Below, in pieces: positions 19,585 to 29,620 of a stretch of DNA of 59,141 nt. Numbering within the stretch: the first letter of the stretch is position 1; each line of letters begins with the position of its first letter. Below the pieces are notes generated by a model, which did no database searches, was not told where the DNA came from, and saw only the letters and a list, made by a program, of their open reading frames with translations. The position numbers were made by a program, and so were the translations under genes. This stretch comes from Sphingomonadaceae bacterium (GTDB lineage: Bacteria > Pseudomonadota > Alphaproteobacteria > Sphingomonadales > Sphingomonadaceae), in assembly GCA_947451145.1 (NCBI GenBank), contig CANFXW010000021.1:1-59141 (forward strand), in the 5' to 3' direction.

Positions 19585-20455
19585 TGCCCGGCTGATAGCA
19601 GATCAGGCCAATCTGTCCGCAAATTGTGAAGCAGCGCTCGCCGCGCTGGAAGATCGGGGCATGAGCGCTGATGTCAGCAAGCTTGCTGCACCCGGTGGAT
19701 TGCAGTTCATCGCGCATGGCGGTGACCGCACGACGCTGTCCGATGTGCTCGACCGCACGTTCAAGCCATCCGACATGCTGATCGCCGATAGCGAACCGCG
19801 CGTGCCGCAGCTGTTCGTTTCGGACATGGATTCGACGATGATCATGGCCGAATGTATCGACGAACTGGCCGACTTTGCCGGCCTCAAGCCCCAGATCGCC
19901 GCGATTACCGAGCGGGCCATGCAGGGTGAACTCGATTTCGAATCGGCGCTGCGGGAGCGTGTCCTGCTGCTCCGCGGCCTGTCCGAAGGCGCTATCGCCG
20001 AATGCCTCGCCACCCGTATTGCGCCGATGCCGGGCGCGCGGGTGCTGGTCGAGACTCTCAAGGCCAAGGGCTGCAAAACCGTGTTGGTAACCGGCGGCTT
20101 TCACCAGTTCGCCGATCCGGTGGCAGAGCAGCTTGGCTTCGAGATGGTTGTCGCGAACCGCCTTGAAATCAGCGACGGACAGCTCACCGGCGGCCTCGTC
20201 GGCGGGATCACCGACAGTGGCGTAAAGCGGGCCGTGCTGATCGAGGAGGCGGCGCGGATCGGGGCAGGGGCCATCACCCTAGCCACCGGCGACGGTGCGA
20301 ATGACATTCCGATGCTGATCGCGGCCACCTATGGCATCGCTTATGCTGCCAAGCCCAAGGCCCGTGAAGCGGCCGACGGCTGGGTAGATCGCGGAGACCT
20401 CACCGGGGTGTTGGAACTGCTGGGTGTGCCGCGCGACGAATGGGTTTGGGAATAG
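19577..20455 (+). CDS. serB: Phosphoserine phosphatase
   Basis: Last step of serine synthesis. 292 residues. An N-terminal ACT-like domain of about 75 residues precedes the HAD phosphatase: motif I DMDSTM with the nucleophilic Asp near 84, motif [10 protein letters not shown] near 172 and motif [13 protein letters not shown] near 237. The GTG at 19577 is preferred because the family begins with an IARLIAD-like strand and AAGGGGA lies upstream. The open frame continues farther 5' only as antisense of miaA. The start region overlaps that of divergent miaA. Confidence 0.93.
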   Translation: MFIARLIADQANLSANCEAALAALEDRGMSADVSKLAAPGGLQFIAHGGDRTTLSDVLDRTFKPSDMLIADSEPRVPQLFVSDMDSTMIMAECIDELADFAGLKPQIAAITERAMQGELDFESALRERVLLLRGLSEGAIAECLATRIAPMPGARVLVETLKAKGCKTVLVTGGFHQFADPVAEQLGFEMVVANRLEISDGQLTGGLVGGITDSGVKRAVLIEEAARIGAGAITLATGDGANDIPMLIAATYGIAYAAKPKAREAADGWVDRGDLTGVLELLGVPRDEWVWE

Positions 20456-20465
20456 GGTACGTAAT

Positions 20466-20479
20466 TGACATTGATGTCA
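20466..20479. promoter_or_regulatory. Palindrome TGACATTGATGTCA before the coq4-like gene
   Basis: Two perfect 6-base arms around TG, located 20 bases before the coq4-like ATG and overlapping a TTGACA -35-like sequence. It fits the operator of a dimeric repressor. No adjacent regulator gene identifies the protein. Confidence 0.4.
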
Positions 20480-20499
20480 GTTATAGTTAGTCGAGAACC

Positions 20500-21318
20500 A
20501 TGAACCGGCCAGCATTCGCCAATGAATTCGTCTACGCACGCGAGGCAACGCCTTTCCTGATCCCCGGACGACCAGACTTTCGCTATGATCTGCCTAAAGC
20601 ATGGCGCCACTTCCGCCGGCTGGTGCAAAACAAGGAAGACACCACGCAGGTCTTCCCGATCTTCGAGGCGCTTCCGTGGAAAGGCCTGATCGAAGCGGCG
20701 CGCACGTTCTGTGAGAGCGAGCAGGGCAGGGCGATATTCCACACCGAACCCTTTCTTCCCGCGATACTCGATGACCATGAGGCCTTGCGCCGGATGCCTG
20801 CCGGATCGCTGGCACACGCCTATTGCGACTTCATGGAGAAGGAAGGCCTGACCGCGCAGGGTCTGGTTGACGAGTTCGAGGCGTTTCTGGGTGACCGGCC
20901 ACGCTTTGACGATCGCTTCCAGTGGTATTTCAACCGCATGCGCGACGTCCACGACCTGATGCATGTGCTGACCGGTTACAGCCGCGATGCTCTGGGCGAA
21001 GTCTGTGTATTGGCCTTCACCTACAGCCAGCAGCCCAGCCTTGCGCACCTGTTCCTCGGCTATGCTGGCGGGATGGAGATCAAGTCCCGCGTGAAAAGCC
21101 GCGCTCCGGTGCTTGGTGCCGTGCGCGAAGGGCAGAGGCTGGGCAAGGCCTGCCCGAGACTGGTCGAACAGTCGATCCTAGAGCTTTTGCCGATCCCTCT
21201 GGAAGTGGTCCGCCGACGGCTGAAGATCACACCGGCGAGCCAGTACAACGAGGTCCACAAGGCGTGGCGCGGCTTGGGGCTGGATCCTTTCGACCTGCTT
21301 GCGCCCAAGGCTGCCTGA
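20500..21318 (+). CDS. COQ4-family ubiquinone biosynthesis protein
   Basis: 272 residues. The RMRDVHDLMHVLTGYSRDALGEV segment at about 148-170 holds the HDxxH...E zinc/metal motif characteristic of Coq4. COQ4 helps assemble the ubiquinone synthesis complex and has been linked to decarboxylation/hydroxylation of the ring. It is probably membrane-associated through amphipathic helices; no signal peptide is visible. A palindrome lies just upstream. The gene ends one base before the convergent purL stop, so there is no room for a conventional terminator between them. Confidence 0.85.
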   Translation: MNRPAFANEFVYAREATPFLIPGRPDFRYDLPKAWRHFRRLVQNKEDTTQVFPIFEALPWKGLIEAARTFCESEQGRAIFHTEPFLPAILDDHEALRRMPAGSLAHAYCDFMEKEGLTAQGLVDEFEAFLGDRPRFDDRFQWYFNRMRDVHDLMHVLTGYSRDALGEVCVLAFTYSQQPSLAHLFLGYAGGMEIKSRVKSRAPVLGAVREGQRLGKACPRLVEQSILELLPIPLEVVRRRLKITPASQYNEVHKAWRGLGLDPFDLLAPKAA

Positions 21319-21319
21319 C

Positions 21320-23515
21320 TTAGGCTTCCATCCAGTCGCGGAAAAAGCTGTCGCTGGCTTCGCGCAAATCTGCCAGTCCGACATCGAAACCGGGGCCCTT
21401 GATCGCTGAGCCACCCGTGGTGCCGATCCGCGTCATCGGGATGCCCGCAGCCTGAATGGTTTCGGCCACAGAGCTAGTCACAATATAGCGCGCCTGATCT
21501 TCGCCAAAGGCGGTGAACTGGTCACCAATTTCCTCCACCACGCAGCCGATGCCGCCTGCCAATGCCATTTCCGTCAGCGCGACTATCAGGCCGCCATCGG
21601 AAATGTCATGGACAGCGCTGACTTTGGCTTCATCGATAAGCTTGCGCACGAATTCGGCGTGCGTGCGTTCCTTTGCGAGATCCACTGCGGGAGCAGCGCC
21701 GTCTTCACGCCCATGCAGCTCGCGAAGCCAAAGCGACTGTCCGAGGTGGCCGTTGTTCTGGCCAATAACAAAGATCGCCTCACCCTCAGCCTTGAACCCG
21801 ATCGTCGCCATCTTCTCATGATCGGCCATCAGCCCCACGCCGCCAATCGCAGGCGTCGGCAGGATCGCCGAGCCGCCACCGGTGGCCTTGCTCTCGTTGT
21901 AGAGGCTGACGTTGCCCGACACGATCGGGTAATCCAGCGCCCGGCAGGCATCGCCCATTCCGGCGAGGCAACCAACGATCTGCGCCATGATCTCGGGCCG
22001 CTGCGGGTTGGCGAAGTTGAGGCAGTTGGTGATGGCGAGCGGCGTTGCGCCTACTGCGCTGATGTTGCGATAGGTCTCCGCTACCGCCTGCTTGCCGCCC
22101 TCATAGGGATCGGCATAGCAATAGCGCGGGGTGCAGTCGGTGCTGATCGCCAGCGCCTTTTGGGTGCCGTGGATGCGCACAACCGCAGCATCGCCGCCGC
22201 TCTTTTGCAGCGTGTCTGCGCCAACCTGGCTATCATACTGCTCCCAGATCCAGCGGCGCGAAGCGAGGTCAGGGCTGGCCATAAGCTTGAGCAGATCAGC
22301 GCCGATGTCGGCACTTTCGGGCACATCACCCAGCGGCGCGACGTTGGCCCAGACCTTGTACTCTTCGGGCGTGACATAGGGCCGCTCATATTGCGGTGCG
22401 TCTTCTGCCAAAGGACCCAGCGGAATGTCGCAGACCGTTTCGCCCTGCCAGGTCAGCACCATGTGGCCGGTGTCGGTCACTTCGCCGATCACCGCGAAAT
22501 CGAGCTCCCACTTGTGGAAGATCGCCTCGGCCATAGCTTCCTTGCCGGGCTTGAGCACCATGAGCATGCGCTCCTGGCTTTCGCTGAGCATCATTTCATA
22601 GGGCGTCATGCCCTCTTCGCGGCATGGCACCTTGTCCATGTCGAGAATGATCCCGGCCTTGCCGTTGGTCGCCATTTCGACGCTGGAGCTGGTCAGCCCT
22701 GCTGCACCCATATCCTGAATGGCAACAATCGCGTCGGTCGCCATCAGTTCAAGGCAGGCCTCGATCAGCAGCTTTTCCACGAAAGGATCGCCAACCTGCA
22801 CGGTCGGGCGCTTTTCCTCGATGTCTTCACCGAAATCGGCAGAGGCCATGGTCGCGCCGTGGATGCCATCGCGGCCAGTCTTGGATCCGACATAGACAAT
22901 CGGATTGCCGAGGCCGGTGGCGGCCGAATAGAAGATCTTGTCCTGCTCGGCCACGCCCACAGTCATCGCGTTGACGAGGATGTTGCCGTCATAGGCCTTG
23001 TGGAAATTGGTCTCGCCGCCAACCGTCGGAACGCCCACACAGTTGCCATAGCCGCCGATGCCCGCGACCACACCCTGCACCAGATGCTTCATCTTGGGGT
23101 GCTTGGGGTCGCCAAAGCGCAGGGCATTCATGTTCGCCACCGGCCGCGCGCCCATGGTGAACACGTCGCGCAGGATGCCGCCGACGCCCGTCGCCGCGCC
23201 CTGATAGGGTTCGATGTAGCTCGGGTGGTTGTGGCTCTCCATCTTGAAAATGGCGGCCTGATTATCGCCGATATCGATAATGCCCGCGTTTTCGCCCGGT
23301 CCGCAGATCACCCAAGGTGCTTCAGTCGGCAGCTTCTTAAGGTGAAAGCGGCTCGATTTGTACGAGCAATGCTCTGACCACATCACCGAAAAGATGCCGA
23401 GCTCAACCAGATTCGGCTCACGCCCCAGCGCGTAGAGCACGCGGGCGTATTCCTCCTCGGAAAGCCCGTGCTGGGCGACGACTTCTGGGGTGATGGCGCT
23501 GGCGGGATTCGTCAT
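21320..23515 (-). CDS. purL: Phosphoribosylformylglycinamidine synthase subunit PurL
   Basis: ATP-dependent conversion of FGAR to FGAM in purine synthesis, using ammonia from PurQ. 731 residues, the small-PurL type that needs separate PurS and PurQ, neither of which is here. Typical motifs: [14 protein letters not shown] with the catalytic His near 50, KMESHNHPS near 92, and [14 protein letters not shown] near 110-123. [11 protein letters not shown] and the C-terminal [11 protein letters not shown] belong to the duplicated AIRS-like halves. The ATG at 23515 matches the usual N-terminus; an ATG at 23527 is in frame. Confidence 0.96.
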   Translation of the reverse strand: MTNPASAITPEVVAQHGLSEEEYARVLYALGREPNLVELGIFSVMWSEHCSYKSSRFHLKKLPTEAPWVICGPGENAGIIDIGDNQAAIFKMESHNHPSYIEPYQGAATGVGGILRDVFTMGARPVANMNALRFGDPKHPKMKHLVQGVVAGIGGYGNCVGVPTVGGETNFHKAYDGNILVNAMTVGVAEQDKIFYSAATGLGNPIVYVGSKTGRDGIHGATMASADFGEDIEEKRPTVQVGDPFVEKLLIEACLELMATDAIVAIQDMGAAGLTSSSVEMATNGKAGIILDMDKVPCREEGMTPYEMMLSESQERMLMVLKPGKEAMAEAIFHKWELDFAVIGEVTDTGHMVLTWQGETVCDIPLGPLAEDAPQYERPYVTPEEYKVWANVAPLGDVPESADIGADLLKLMASPDLASRRWIWEQYDSQVGADTLQKSGGDAAVVRIHGTQKALAISTDCTPRYCYADPYEGGKQAVAETYRNISAVGATPLAITNCLNFANPQRPEIMAQIVGCLAGMGDACRALDYPIVSGNVSLYNESKATGGGSAILPTPAIGGVGLMADHEKMATIGFKAEGEAIFVIGQNNGHLGQSLWLRELHGREDGAAPAVDLAKERTHAEFVRKLIDEAKVSAVHDISDGGLIVALTEMALAGGIGCVVEEIGDQFTAFGEDQARYIVTSSVAETIQAAGIPMTRIGTTGGSAIKGPGFDVGLADLREASDSFFRDWMEA

Positions 23516-23548
23516 GCGCGCGCCCATAGCCGCACGCGCGATTGATGG

Positions 23549-23947
23549 CTAGGCCGCGAAGCGCGTTGTCACCCACACAGCGACGGTACTGGCGACAGCC
23601 GTAGCGAATGTGCCCCAGATGATATCGGCAACGGTCACCTGCGTGAACCAGACCTTCAGCGTCGCCTGATTGGTCAGATCATAGGTCGCATAGGCCAGTG
23701 CCCCCAGCAGCGCGCCGTTCAGCGTTGCCTGCCCGATCCCTCCAGCAAGCCCGGGCCGCACCGCGAACCAGACCATGCCGGCGATATAGGCAAGGTAGAA
23801 CACAATCGCAGGCGTACCGCGGAAACTGGGGGCCAGAACCTCTCCCACCAGCGGGCGGTAGAAGTTGTTCCCCGCCCAGCCGAGCCACAGGAAATCGAGC
23901 AAGCCGAAGCTCAGGCCCGCTGACACATATGCAATTATCCATTTCAT
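23549..23947 (-). CDS. DUF2177-family membrane protein
   Basis: 132 residues with four hydrophobic segments. The start MKWIIAYVSAGLSFGLLDFLWLGWAG and the FYLAYIAGMVWFAVRP segment match the DUF2177 family of small inner-membrane proteins, function unknown. The ATG at 23947 has an excellent AGGAGA ribosome-binding site; the open frame farther upstream is antisense to xseB. It is divergent from xseB, with 58 bases between starts. Confidence 0.85.
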   Translation of the reverse strand: MKWIIAYVSAGLSFGLLDFLWLGWAGNNFYRPLVGEVLAPSFRGTPAIVFYLAYIAGMVWFAVRPGLAGGIGQATLNGALLGALAYATYDLTNQATLKVWFTQVTVADIIWGTFATAVASTVAVWVTTRFAA

Positions 23948-24005
23948 CGGCAAATCTCCTGCTTGCAGCTTGACCCTGCGCGGCTGCGGGGTCAATGGAT
24001 TACCC

Positions 24006-24251
24006 ATGAGCGAAAGCACCCCCGGCATGAGCTTCGAGGACGCGCTGAAAGCGCTGGAAGACGTCGTGCGCAAGTTGGAAAGCGGTGAAGTGCCGCTGGA
24101 CGAATCAATCACCTTATACGAGCGCGGCGAAGAGCTGCGGAAGCTGTGTCAGGCGCGGCTTGATGCGGCATCGGCGCGGATCGAAAAGATCGTTGCCGGG
24201 GCTGGCGGTCAGCCGGCTGCTACAGCACCGTTTGACGAACCGGGACTCTGA
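24006..24251 (+). CDS. xseB: Exodeoxyribonuclease VII small subunit
   Basis: Small subunit of the single-strand exonuclease VII, bound to the XseA large subunit (not in this window). 81 residues. The helical hairpin FEDALKALEDVVRKLESGEVPLDESITLYERGEELRKLC is the family signature. The stop is two bases from the ispA TTG start, so the two are coupled. Pairing of xseB with a prenyl synthase is widespread in bacteria. Confidence 0.95.
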   Translation: MSESTPGMSFEDALKALEDVVRKLESGEVPLDESITLYERGEELRKLCQARLDAASARIEKIVAGAGGQPAATAPFDEPGL

Positions 24252-24253
24252 TC

Positions 24254-25162
24254 TTGCCTCCCGTGCTGGTCGACTCGACCCTTCTAGCCGATAACCTCGA
24301 GCGGATCGCTGAAGAGATCGACGAAGGCTTTGATCGCCTGCTGCCGATTCCGCAGGATGCCCGGGCACGGCTGGTCGAAGCCATGCGCTATGCGGCCATC
24401 GGTGGCGGCAAGCGATTGCGACCCTTGCTGCTGGTTGCGACCGCCGAGATGCATGGAACCAACCGGGTGACTGCCCTGCGCGCGGCGGTCGCGATCGAAT
24501 CGATCCATGTCTATTCGCTGGTGCACGACGATCTGCCCTGCATGGACGACGATGAAATGCGGCACGGCAAACAGACGCTGCACCGCGCCTTTGATGAGGC
24601 AACCGCAGTTCTCGCAGGCGATTCCTTGCACGCGCTGGCATTTGAAATCCTCGCCAATCCGGAAACCATTGGAGACCCCTTCGTCCGCGCCGAGCTGCTG
24701 CGGGTGCTGGGAACGGCGGCAGGCATGAACGGTATGGCCGGCGGGCAGATGATGGACATCATCGCCGAGAGCGAGACCTTTGATCTGGGCACCGTCACCC
24801 GGCTCCAGCAGCTCAAGACCGGGGCCTTGCTGGCAGCGGCGGTAGAGATGGGCGCGATCCTTGGCCACGCGCCGCCGGAAAGCCGCACGCAGCTGCGCGC
24901 CTATGCCCGCGACCTCGGCCTCGCATTCCAGATTGCCGACGACCTGCTCGATCACGAAGGTGACGAGGAAGCGGCTGGCAAGGCGCTGCGCAAGGATGCG
25001 GCGGCGGGCAAGGCGACCTTCGTCTCGCTACTCGGGCCGGAACGCGCCCGAACGCAGGCGCAGGCGCTGGTCGAACAGGCCATTGCGCATCTTGCTGCGC
25101 ACGGGCAGGAAGCTGATCTCTTGCGGGCAATTGCCCGATATGTGGTTGAGAGGAACCACTGA
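24254..25162 (+). CDS. ispA: Polyprenyl synthetase (farnesyl diphosphate synthase type)
   Basis: Condenses isopentenyl diphosphate with allylic diphosphates to give C15 or C20 prenyl chains for ubiquinone, carotenoids and cell-wall carriers. 302 residues from a TTG start. GGGKRLRP is near 50-57. The first Asp-rich motif HDDLPCMDDDEMRHGK is at 91-106, with the two-residue Cys-Met insertion typical of bacterial FPP/GGPP synthases. The second Asp-rich motif is DDLLD near 229. Chain length cannot be settled by eye. Cotranscribed with xseB and coaD. Confidence 0.93.
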   Translation: MPPVLVDSTLLADNLERIAEEIDEGFDRLLPIPQDARARLVEAMRYAAIGGGKRLRPLLLVATAEMHGTNRVTALRAAVAIESIHVYSLVHDDLPCMDDDEMRHGKQTLHRAFDEATAVLAGDSLHALAFEILANPETIGDPFVRAELLRVLGTAAGMNGMAGGQMMDIIAESETFDLGTVTRLQQLKTGALLAAAVEMGAILGHAPPESRTQLRAYARDLGLAFQIADDLLDHEGDEEAAGKALRKDAAAGKATFVSLLGPERARTQAQALVEQAIAHLAAHGQEADLLRAIARYVVERNH

Positions 25163-25163
25163 C

Positions 25164-25676
25164 ATGGCGACACGCATCGGGGTCTATCCCGGCACTTTTG
25201 ATCCGATCACGCTCGGCCATGCCGACATCATCCGCCGCGGTGCCAAGCTGGTTGACCGGCTGATTATAGGCGTCACCACCAATATATCGAAAAACCCGAT
25301 GTTCTCGCCCGAAGAGCGCATTGCCATGGTGCAGCGTGAAGTCGCAGCACTCGGGATCGAAAACGTCGAGGTTGTCGGGTTCAACGCGTTGCTGATGAAA
25401 TTCGCGGAAAAGCAAGGTGCTTCGGTGATCATCCGCGGGCTGCGGGCCGTCGCCGATTTCGAATACGAATACCAGATGGCCGGCATGAACCAGCAGCTCA
25501 ACGCTACAATCGAAACCGTGTTCTTGATGGCCGATGTCAGCCTTCAGCCGATTGCGTCCAAGCTGGTCAAGGAAATTGCCCTGTTCGGCGGCGATATTGC
25601 GCGCTTTGTCAGTCCGGCAGTGCGCACTGATGTTGTGGCTCGGGTCGATACCAATGGTCGACTGGGGGACTATTGA
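25164..25676 (+). CDS. coaD: Phosphopantetheine adenylyltransferase
   Basis: Adenylates 4'-phosphopantetheine to dephospho-CoA. 170 residues. YPGTFDPITLGHADII carries the nucleotidyltransferase T/HxGH motif, and SPEERIAMV and RGLRAVADFEYEYQMAGMN are diagnostic of CoaD. The ATG at 25164 immediately follows the ispA stop; the frame extends upstream only as an out-of-frame shadow of ispA. Third gene of xseB-ispA-coaD. Confidence 0.96.
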   Translation: MATRIGVYPGTFDPITLGHADIIRRGAKLVDRLIIGVTTNISKNPMFSPEERIAMVQREVAALGIENVEVVGFNALLMKFAEKQGASVIIRGLRAVADFEYEYQMAGMNQQLNATIETVFLMADVSLQPIASKLVKEIALFGGDIARFVSPAVRTDVVARVDTNGRLGDY

Positions 25677-25751
25677 ACCCGTTCATTGCCATGACAGCCG
25701 CGCGCGGCTATCTCCGCGCCAGAACAGAATCCCCGTATTGAGAGTGACCGA

Positions 25752-26519
25752 ATGAATCGCCGTAATCTGATCGTTGCTTTCACGATGGCCCTGTCGCTGG
25801 CCGCTTCGCCGGCATTCGCCAAAAAGCAAAAGCCTGCGCCGATTGTTACGCCGATTGCGCCGATCCTGAGCACGGTGGTTGATACCGACCAGAGCCACGA
25901 TCCCGACAATGTGCTCTATCTTGATCTCTCGAACGGTGGTCGCGTCGCGATCCGCCTGATGCCCGCCTGGGCGCCGGGGCACGTCGAGCGGATCAAGATC
26001 CTTACCAAGCAGGGTTTCTACAACGGCATCATCTTCCACCGCGTGATCGAAGGCTTTATGGCGCAGACCGGCGATCCGACGGGAACCGGGCAGGGCGGAT
26101 CGCCGCTCCCCGATCTCAAGGCCGAGTTCAACATGATCCCGCACATGCGCGGATCGGTTTCAATGGCGCGCACCAATGATCCTGACAGCGCCAACAGCCA
26201 GTTCTTCATCGTGTTCTACCCGCGCTTTGCACTCGACCACAAATATACCAATTTCGGTCGGGTGATTGGCGGCATGGACGTCGCTGACGCCATCGAACGC
26301 GGCGAGCCGCCTGAGCATCCGACCAAGATCCTGCAGGCTTCGCTGGGCAGCGAGCACAAGGCTCAAATGATGCCTCCTCCGCCGCCACCGCCTGCTCCGG
26401 CACCGGCACCGATTAGCGTTAACGATCTGAAGCCGCTGGCCCCGCCACCTGCGCCAGTGAAGGCTCCGGTAAAGGCGCCTGTAAAGGCTCCCGCCAAGGC
26501 AGCGCCGAAGTCGCATTGA
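25752..26519 (+). CDS. Periplasmic cyclophilin-type peptidyl-prolyl isomerase
   Basis: 255 residues with a signal peptide (MNRRNLIVAFTMALSLAASPAFA). The cyclophilin domain spans about 50-195: FYNGIIFHRVIEGFMAQTGD with the catalytic Arg, GTGQGGSPLPDLKAEF, and NSQFFIVF. It is followed by a Pro/Ala-rich tail of about 60 residues with KAPVKAPVKAP repeats, perhaps a cell-wall or membrane spacer. It assists folding of exported proteins. It lies 26 bases ahead of queA. Confidence 0.92.
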   Translation: MNRRNLIVAFTMALSLAASPAFAKKQKPAPIVTPIAPILSTVVDTDQSHDPDNVLYLDLSNGGRVAIRLMPAWAPGHVERIKILTKQGFYNGIIFHRVIEGFMAQTGDPTGTGQGGSPLPDLKAEFNMIPHMRGSVSMARTNDPDSANSQFFIVFYPRFALDHKYTNFGRVIGGMDVADAIERGEPPEHPTKILQASLGSEHKAQMMPPPPPPPAPAPAPISVNDLKPLAPPPAPVKAPVKAPVKAPAKAAPKSH

Positions 26520-26545
26520 TTCCAGTTTTGCGCTAGGCGCGCCCG

Positions 26546-27577
26546 ATGCGCGTTGATCTCTTCGATTTTGAACTTCCGCCAGAGCGAATAGCGCTCCGCC
26601 CGGCGCGTCCGCGCGATTCGGCGCGCATGCTGGTTGTCGATGGCGACCAGCCCTTTGCCAACCGCATTGTGCGCGATTTGCCTTCGCTGCTGCGCAAGGG
26701 CGATGTGCTGGTGTTCAATGACACCCGCGTGATCCCCGCCCAGTTGGAGGGCCTGCGCGGTGAGGCTAAAGTTGGCGTCACCCTGCACAAGCGGATTGAC
26801 CTGCGCCGCTGGCAGGCCTTCGTCCGCAATGGCAAGCGGCTGCGGGCTGGCGACACGATCAACTTCCCCGCCGATGTTTGCGCAGTAGCGGAGGCGCTTC
26901 ATGCCGACGGCAGCTGGACCCTGAGCTTCGCGGGCGATGAACCTGTCGAAGTGCTGCTGGAGCGCGCTGGACGCATGCCGCTCCCGCCCTATATCGCCAG
27001 CAAGCGGCCGACAGACGCGCAAGATCGCGAAGACTATCAAACCCTGTTTGCCCGCGAAGATGGCGCGGTCGCTTCACCCACCGCCGCGCTCCATTTCACG
27101 CCCGAACTGATAGCCGCGCTCGATCAGGCCGGTATTCAGAGCGAAACGCTCACGCTCCATGTCGGCGCAGGCACTTTCCTGCCGGTCAAGGCCGATGACA
27201 CCTCAGACCACCAGATGCACGCCGAGTGGGGCCGCATTGATGAGGCTACCGCCGCGCGGCTGAACGCTGCCAGAGCAGCAGGCGGGCGCATCATTGCTGT
27301 CGGCACCACCAGCCTGCGTCTGCTCGAAAGCGCTTGCGGGGATGACGACGTAATCATGCCCTTCGCCGGTGACACCGCGATTTTCATCACCCCAGGTTAT
27401 CGCTTCAAGGCCATCGACGGCTTGATGACCAACTTTCATCTGCCAAAGAGCACGCTGTTCATGCTGGTTTCCGCTCTGATGGGGCTGGAGCGGATGCAGG
27501 CGGTCTATGGTCACGCGATCAGCAATTACTACCGCTTCTACTCCTATGGCGACAGTAGCCTGCTTCTTCCCGCCTGA
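26546..27577 (+). CDS. queA: tRNA preQ1(34) S-adenosylmethionine ribosyltransferase-isomerase
   Basis: Makes epoxyqueuosine in tRNA from preQ1 and SAM. 343 residues. [13 protein letters not shown] near 58-70, [13 protein letters not shown] near 168-180, [11 protein letters not shown] near 202-212 and the C-terminal [14 protein letters not shown] are family motifs. tgt, which supplies the preceding step, lies 0.6 kb downstream in the same direction with one opposing gene between. Confidence 0.96.
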   Translation: MRVDLFDFELPPERIALRPARPRDSARMLVVDGDQPFANRIVRDLPSLLRKGDVLVFNDTRVIPAQLEGLRGEAKVGVTLHKRIDLRRWQAFVRNGKRLRAGDTINFPADVCAVAEALHADGSWTLSFAGDEPVEVLLERAGRMPLPPYIASKRPTDAQDREDYQTLFAREDGAVASPTAALHFTPELIAALDQAGIQSETLTLHVGAGTFLPVKADDTSDHQMHAEWGRIDEATAARLNAARAAGGRIIAVGTTSLRLLESACGDDDVIMPFAGDTAIFITPGYRFKAIDGLMTNFHLPKSTLFMLVSALMGLERMQAVYGHAISNYYRFYSYGDSSLLLPA

Positions 27578-27600
27578 GCTTAATGGCCATCCATCTGGCG

Positions 27601-28056
27601 TTAGGCCAGCGGACGCAGTAATTCTGGTCTCGAATAGCTTACGCCTAATGCGCAGAGATCGAGCAATGTGCCGCGCAAGCTGCGCCAAGTAGCCAATTCA
27701 TCCAATGCGGAGCACGGAATAGTCGCACCAATCGTGTCAAACACCGCTTCCATCAAATTGGTGAAATGCTCTGCGCTTATTCCCAGCGTTTCAATGTGGT
27801 GAGGGATGGTGGTGACCAGGACGATCTCGATCTCTCCCGGCCGCTCATACCAACGCATCAGGCAATAGACCGCTTGCTCGACCATCTCACCTTCAAGCCG
27901 CTCGGGTTTGTGTTGATCGTGCAGCTGGAACTGCGCCCGCGCATCGGGGTGTCGGGCGTAGTACAGGTCAATTACTGGCCTCGTAATGTCACCCAGCTGA
28001 TCAGCAGCTCGGTGCAGCGTTGCTTCAACCAGCGCCTGCTCAACCTCCCACGTCAT
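27601..28056 (-). CDS. Globin-like protein (tentative)
   Basis: 151 residues, all-helical in pattern. [28 protein letters not shown] and the later [13 protein letters not shown] recall the F to H helices of globins, with a His in PHHIETLG in the place of the proximal heme ligand. The N-terminal [14 protein letters not shown] resembles the early FF motif region. The assignment is by pattern only; a heme-free globin-fold sensor is possible. Set between queA and tgt on the opposite strand. Confidence 0.5.
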   Translation of the reverse strand: MTWEVEQALVEATLHRAADQLGDITRPVIDLYYARHPDARAQFQLHDQHKPERLEGEMVEQAVYCLMRWYERPGEIEIVLVTTIPHHIETLGISAEHFTNLMEAVFDTIGATIPCSALDELATWRSLRGTLLDLCALGVSYSRPELLRPLA

Positions 28057-28172
28057 CGCTCAGCCCTTTTGCTGTTATTGCAGCTCTCTGCTTGGCTGGC
28101 CTGACCGGCGCATTGACAGGTATCAACCAGCAGACTGGCATCGAACTGCGCAAACCGCTAAGCGCCGCCGCA

Positions 28173-29297
28173 ATGACCCGCTTCGCCTACATCATACACG
28201 CTCGCGACGGCAAGGCCCGCACCGGGACCATTGCCATGAAGCGCGGTGAGATCCGCACGCCGGCCTTTATGCCGGTAGGCACGGCAGCGACGGTGAAGGG
28301 CATGAAGCCTGAATCCGTTCGCGCCACCGGTGCCGATATTATCCTCGGTAACACCTATCACCTGATGTTGCGTCCGGGGGCTGAACGGGTGGCGCGGCTG
28401 GGTGGGCTGCACAAGTTCATGAACTGGAACCGTCCGATCCTTACCGACTCCGGCGGCTATCAAGTGATGAGCCTATCTGACCTGCGCAAGATCACCGAAG
28501 AGGGCGTGACTTTCGCCAGCCACCTTGATGGCTCGCGCCATATGCTCAGTCCCGAGCGGTCGATGGAAATCCAGCGGCTGCTCGGCAGCGACATCGTCAT
28601 GGCTTTCGACGAATGCCCCCGCGCAGATCAGCCGCGTGATGTGATTGCCAAATCGATGGCCATGTCGATGCGCTGGGCCAAGCGGTCACGCGATGCCTTT
28701 GATGCGGGTGAGGAACATGCGGCGGGTTCGGCCCTGTTTGGCATCCAGCAGGGCGCGCTCGACGAAGGCCTGCGCCGGGAAAGCGCCGATGCGCTGACCC
28801 AGATCGGCTTTGACGGGTATGCCATCGGCGGCCTCGCAGTGGGCGAGGGGCAAGAGGCGATGTTCGCCACGCTCGATTTCGCGCCGGATATGCTCCCGGC
28901 AGACCGCCCGCGCTATCTGATGGGCGTAGGCAAGCCGGACGACCTTGTGGGCGCTGTCGAGCGAGGGGTCGATATGTTCGATTGCGTGCTGCCAACACGT
29001 TCTGGCCGCAACGGACAAGCCTTCACCTGGAACGGCCCGCTCAACCTGCGCAATGCCAAACATGCCGAAGACCCGGCCGCGCTGGACGAGCGCTGCCACT
29101 GCCCGGTCTGCACCACCTACAGTCGCGCCTATCTGCACCACCTGATAAAATCGGGCGAAATGCTGGGCGCCATGCTGCTCACCGAGCATAACCTGAGCTT
29201 CTATCAGGCGTTGATGCAGGGGATGCGCGATGCGATTGCGGCGGGCAGTTTTGCCCAGTTCGCAGCGGATTTCAGGCGAGACTACCGCAAGGCCTAG
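28173..29297 (+). CDS. tgt: tRNA-guanine(34) transglycosylase
   Basis: Exchanges G34 of GUN-anticodon tRNAs for preQ1. 374 residues from the ATG at 28173; the open frame farther 5' is not conserved-looking. Motifs: [31 protein letters not shown] with an active-site Asp, GGLAVGEG, and [13 protein letters not shown]. The zinc site is [17 protein letters not shown] near 315. Its TAG overlaps the stop of the convergent small gene in a shared CTAG. Confidence 0.95.
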   Translation: MTRFAYIIHARDGKARTGTIAMKRGEIRTPAFMPVGTAATVKGMKPESVRATGADIILGNTYHLMLRPGAERVARLGGLHKFMNWNRPILTDSGGYQVMSLSDLRKITEEGVTFASHLDGSRHMLSPERSMEIQRLLGSDIVMAFDECPRADQPRDVIAKSMAMSMRWAKRSRDAFDAGEEHAAGSALFGIQQGALDEGLRRESADALTQIGFDGYAIGGLAVGEGQEAMFATLDFAPDMLPADRPRYLMGVGKPDDLVGAVERGVDMFDCVLPTRSGRNGQAFTWNGPLNLRNAKHAEDPAALDERCHCPVCTTYSRAYLHHLIKSGEMLGAMLLTEHNLSFYQALMQGMRDAIAAGSFAQFAADFRRDYRKA

Positions 29298-29461
29298 ATC
29301 CGGTCCTGCACTTCCAGCTTCGCCTCGCGGTAGAGCACGAAGCGGCCGTTTCTCGGATCAACAAACCCGGCACCGATCGCGCAGGCCTGACGCTGCGCCG
29401 CGCTGATATCCGGATACCATTTGCCCGCCCGCCGCGGCGTGACGCATCTGTACATTTCCAT
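29294..29461 (-). CDS. 55-residue protein of unknown function
   Basis: Starts at an ATG with a good GGGAG site nine bases upstream. The product is soluble, rich in Arg and aromatic residues ([18 protein letters not shown]), and ends [10 protein letters not shown]. Its stop shares four bases with the tgt stop on the other strand. No family recognised; the ribosome-binding site and tight fit to the neighbours support it being real. Confidence 0.5.
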   Translation of the reverse strand: MEMYRCVTPRRAGKWYPDISAAQRQACAIGAGFVDPRNGRFVLYREAKLEVQDRI

Positions 29462-29560
29462 GCGGCCAATCTCCCAAAAAAGGCTCGCACCGCCCCCCGG
29501 AGCGGAGAGGCTCATAACGCAGGCAGGGTAAAGCGGCGGCGAACGAACATGGCGCACAAA

Positions 29561-29590
29561 CGAAAAAGGCGAGGCACGGGGCCTCGCCTT
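29561..29590 (-). terminator. Intrinsic terminator of rpsD
   Basis: Perfect 10-bp stem AAGGCGAGGC (29566-29575) / GCCTCGCCTT (29581-29590) with a 5-base loop, followed on the minus strand by a T-run ending at 29563. It lies 31 bases past the rpsD stop. Confidence 0.85.
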
Positions 29591-29620
29591 AGATCGTGGT
29601 AATGATCGGCTAACCAAAAC

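Noticed and set aside
21608..23377. Long open frame on the plus strand (about 589 codons) opposite purL
   Set aside because: It is an exact antisense shadow of purL in GC-rich DNA, rich in His/Arg/Ala with no motif. PurL on the other strand is unmistakable.
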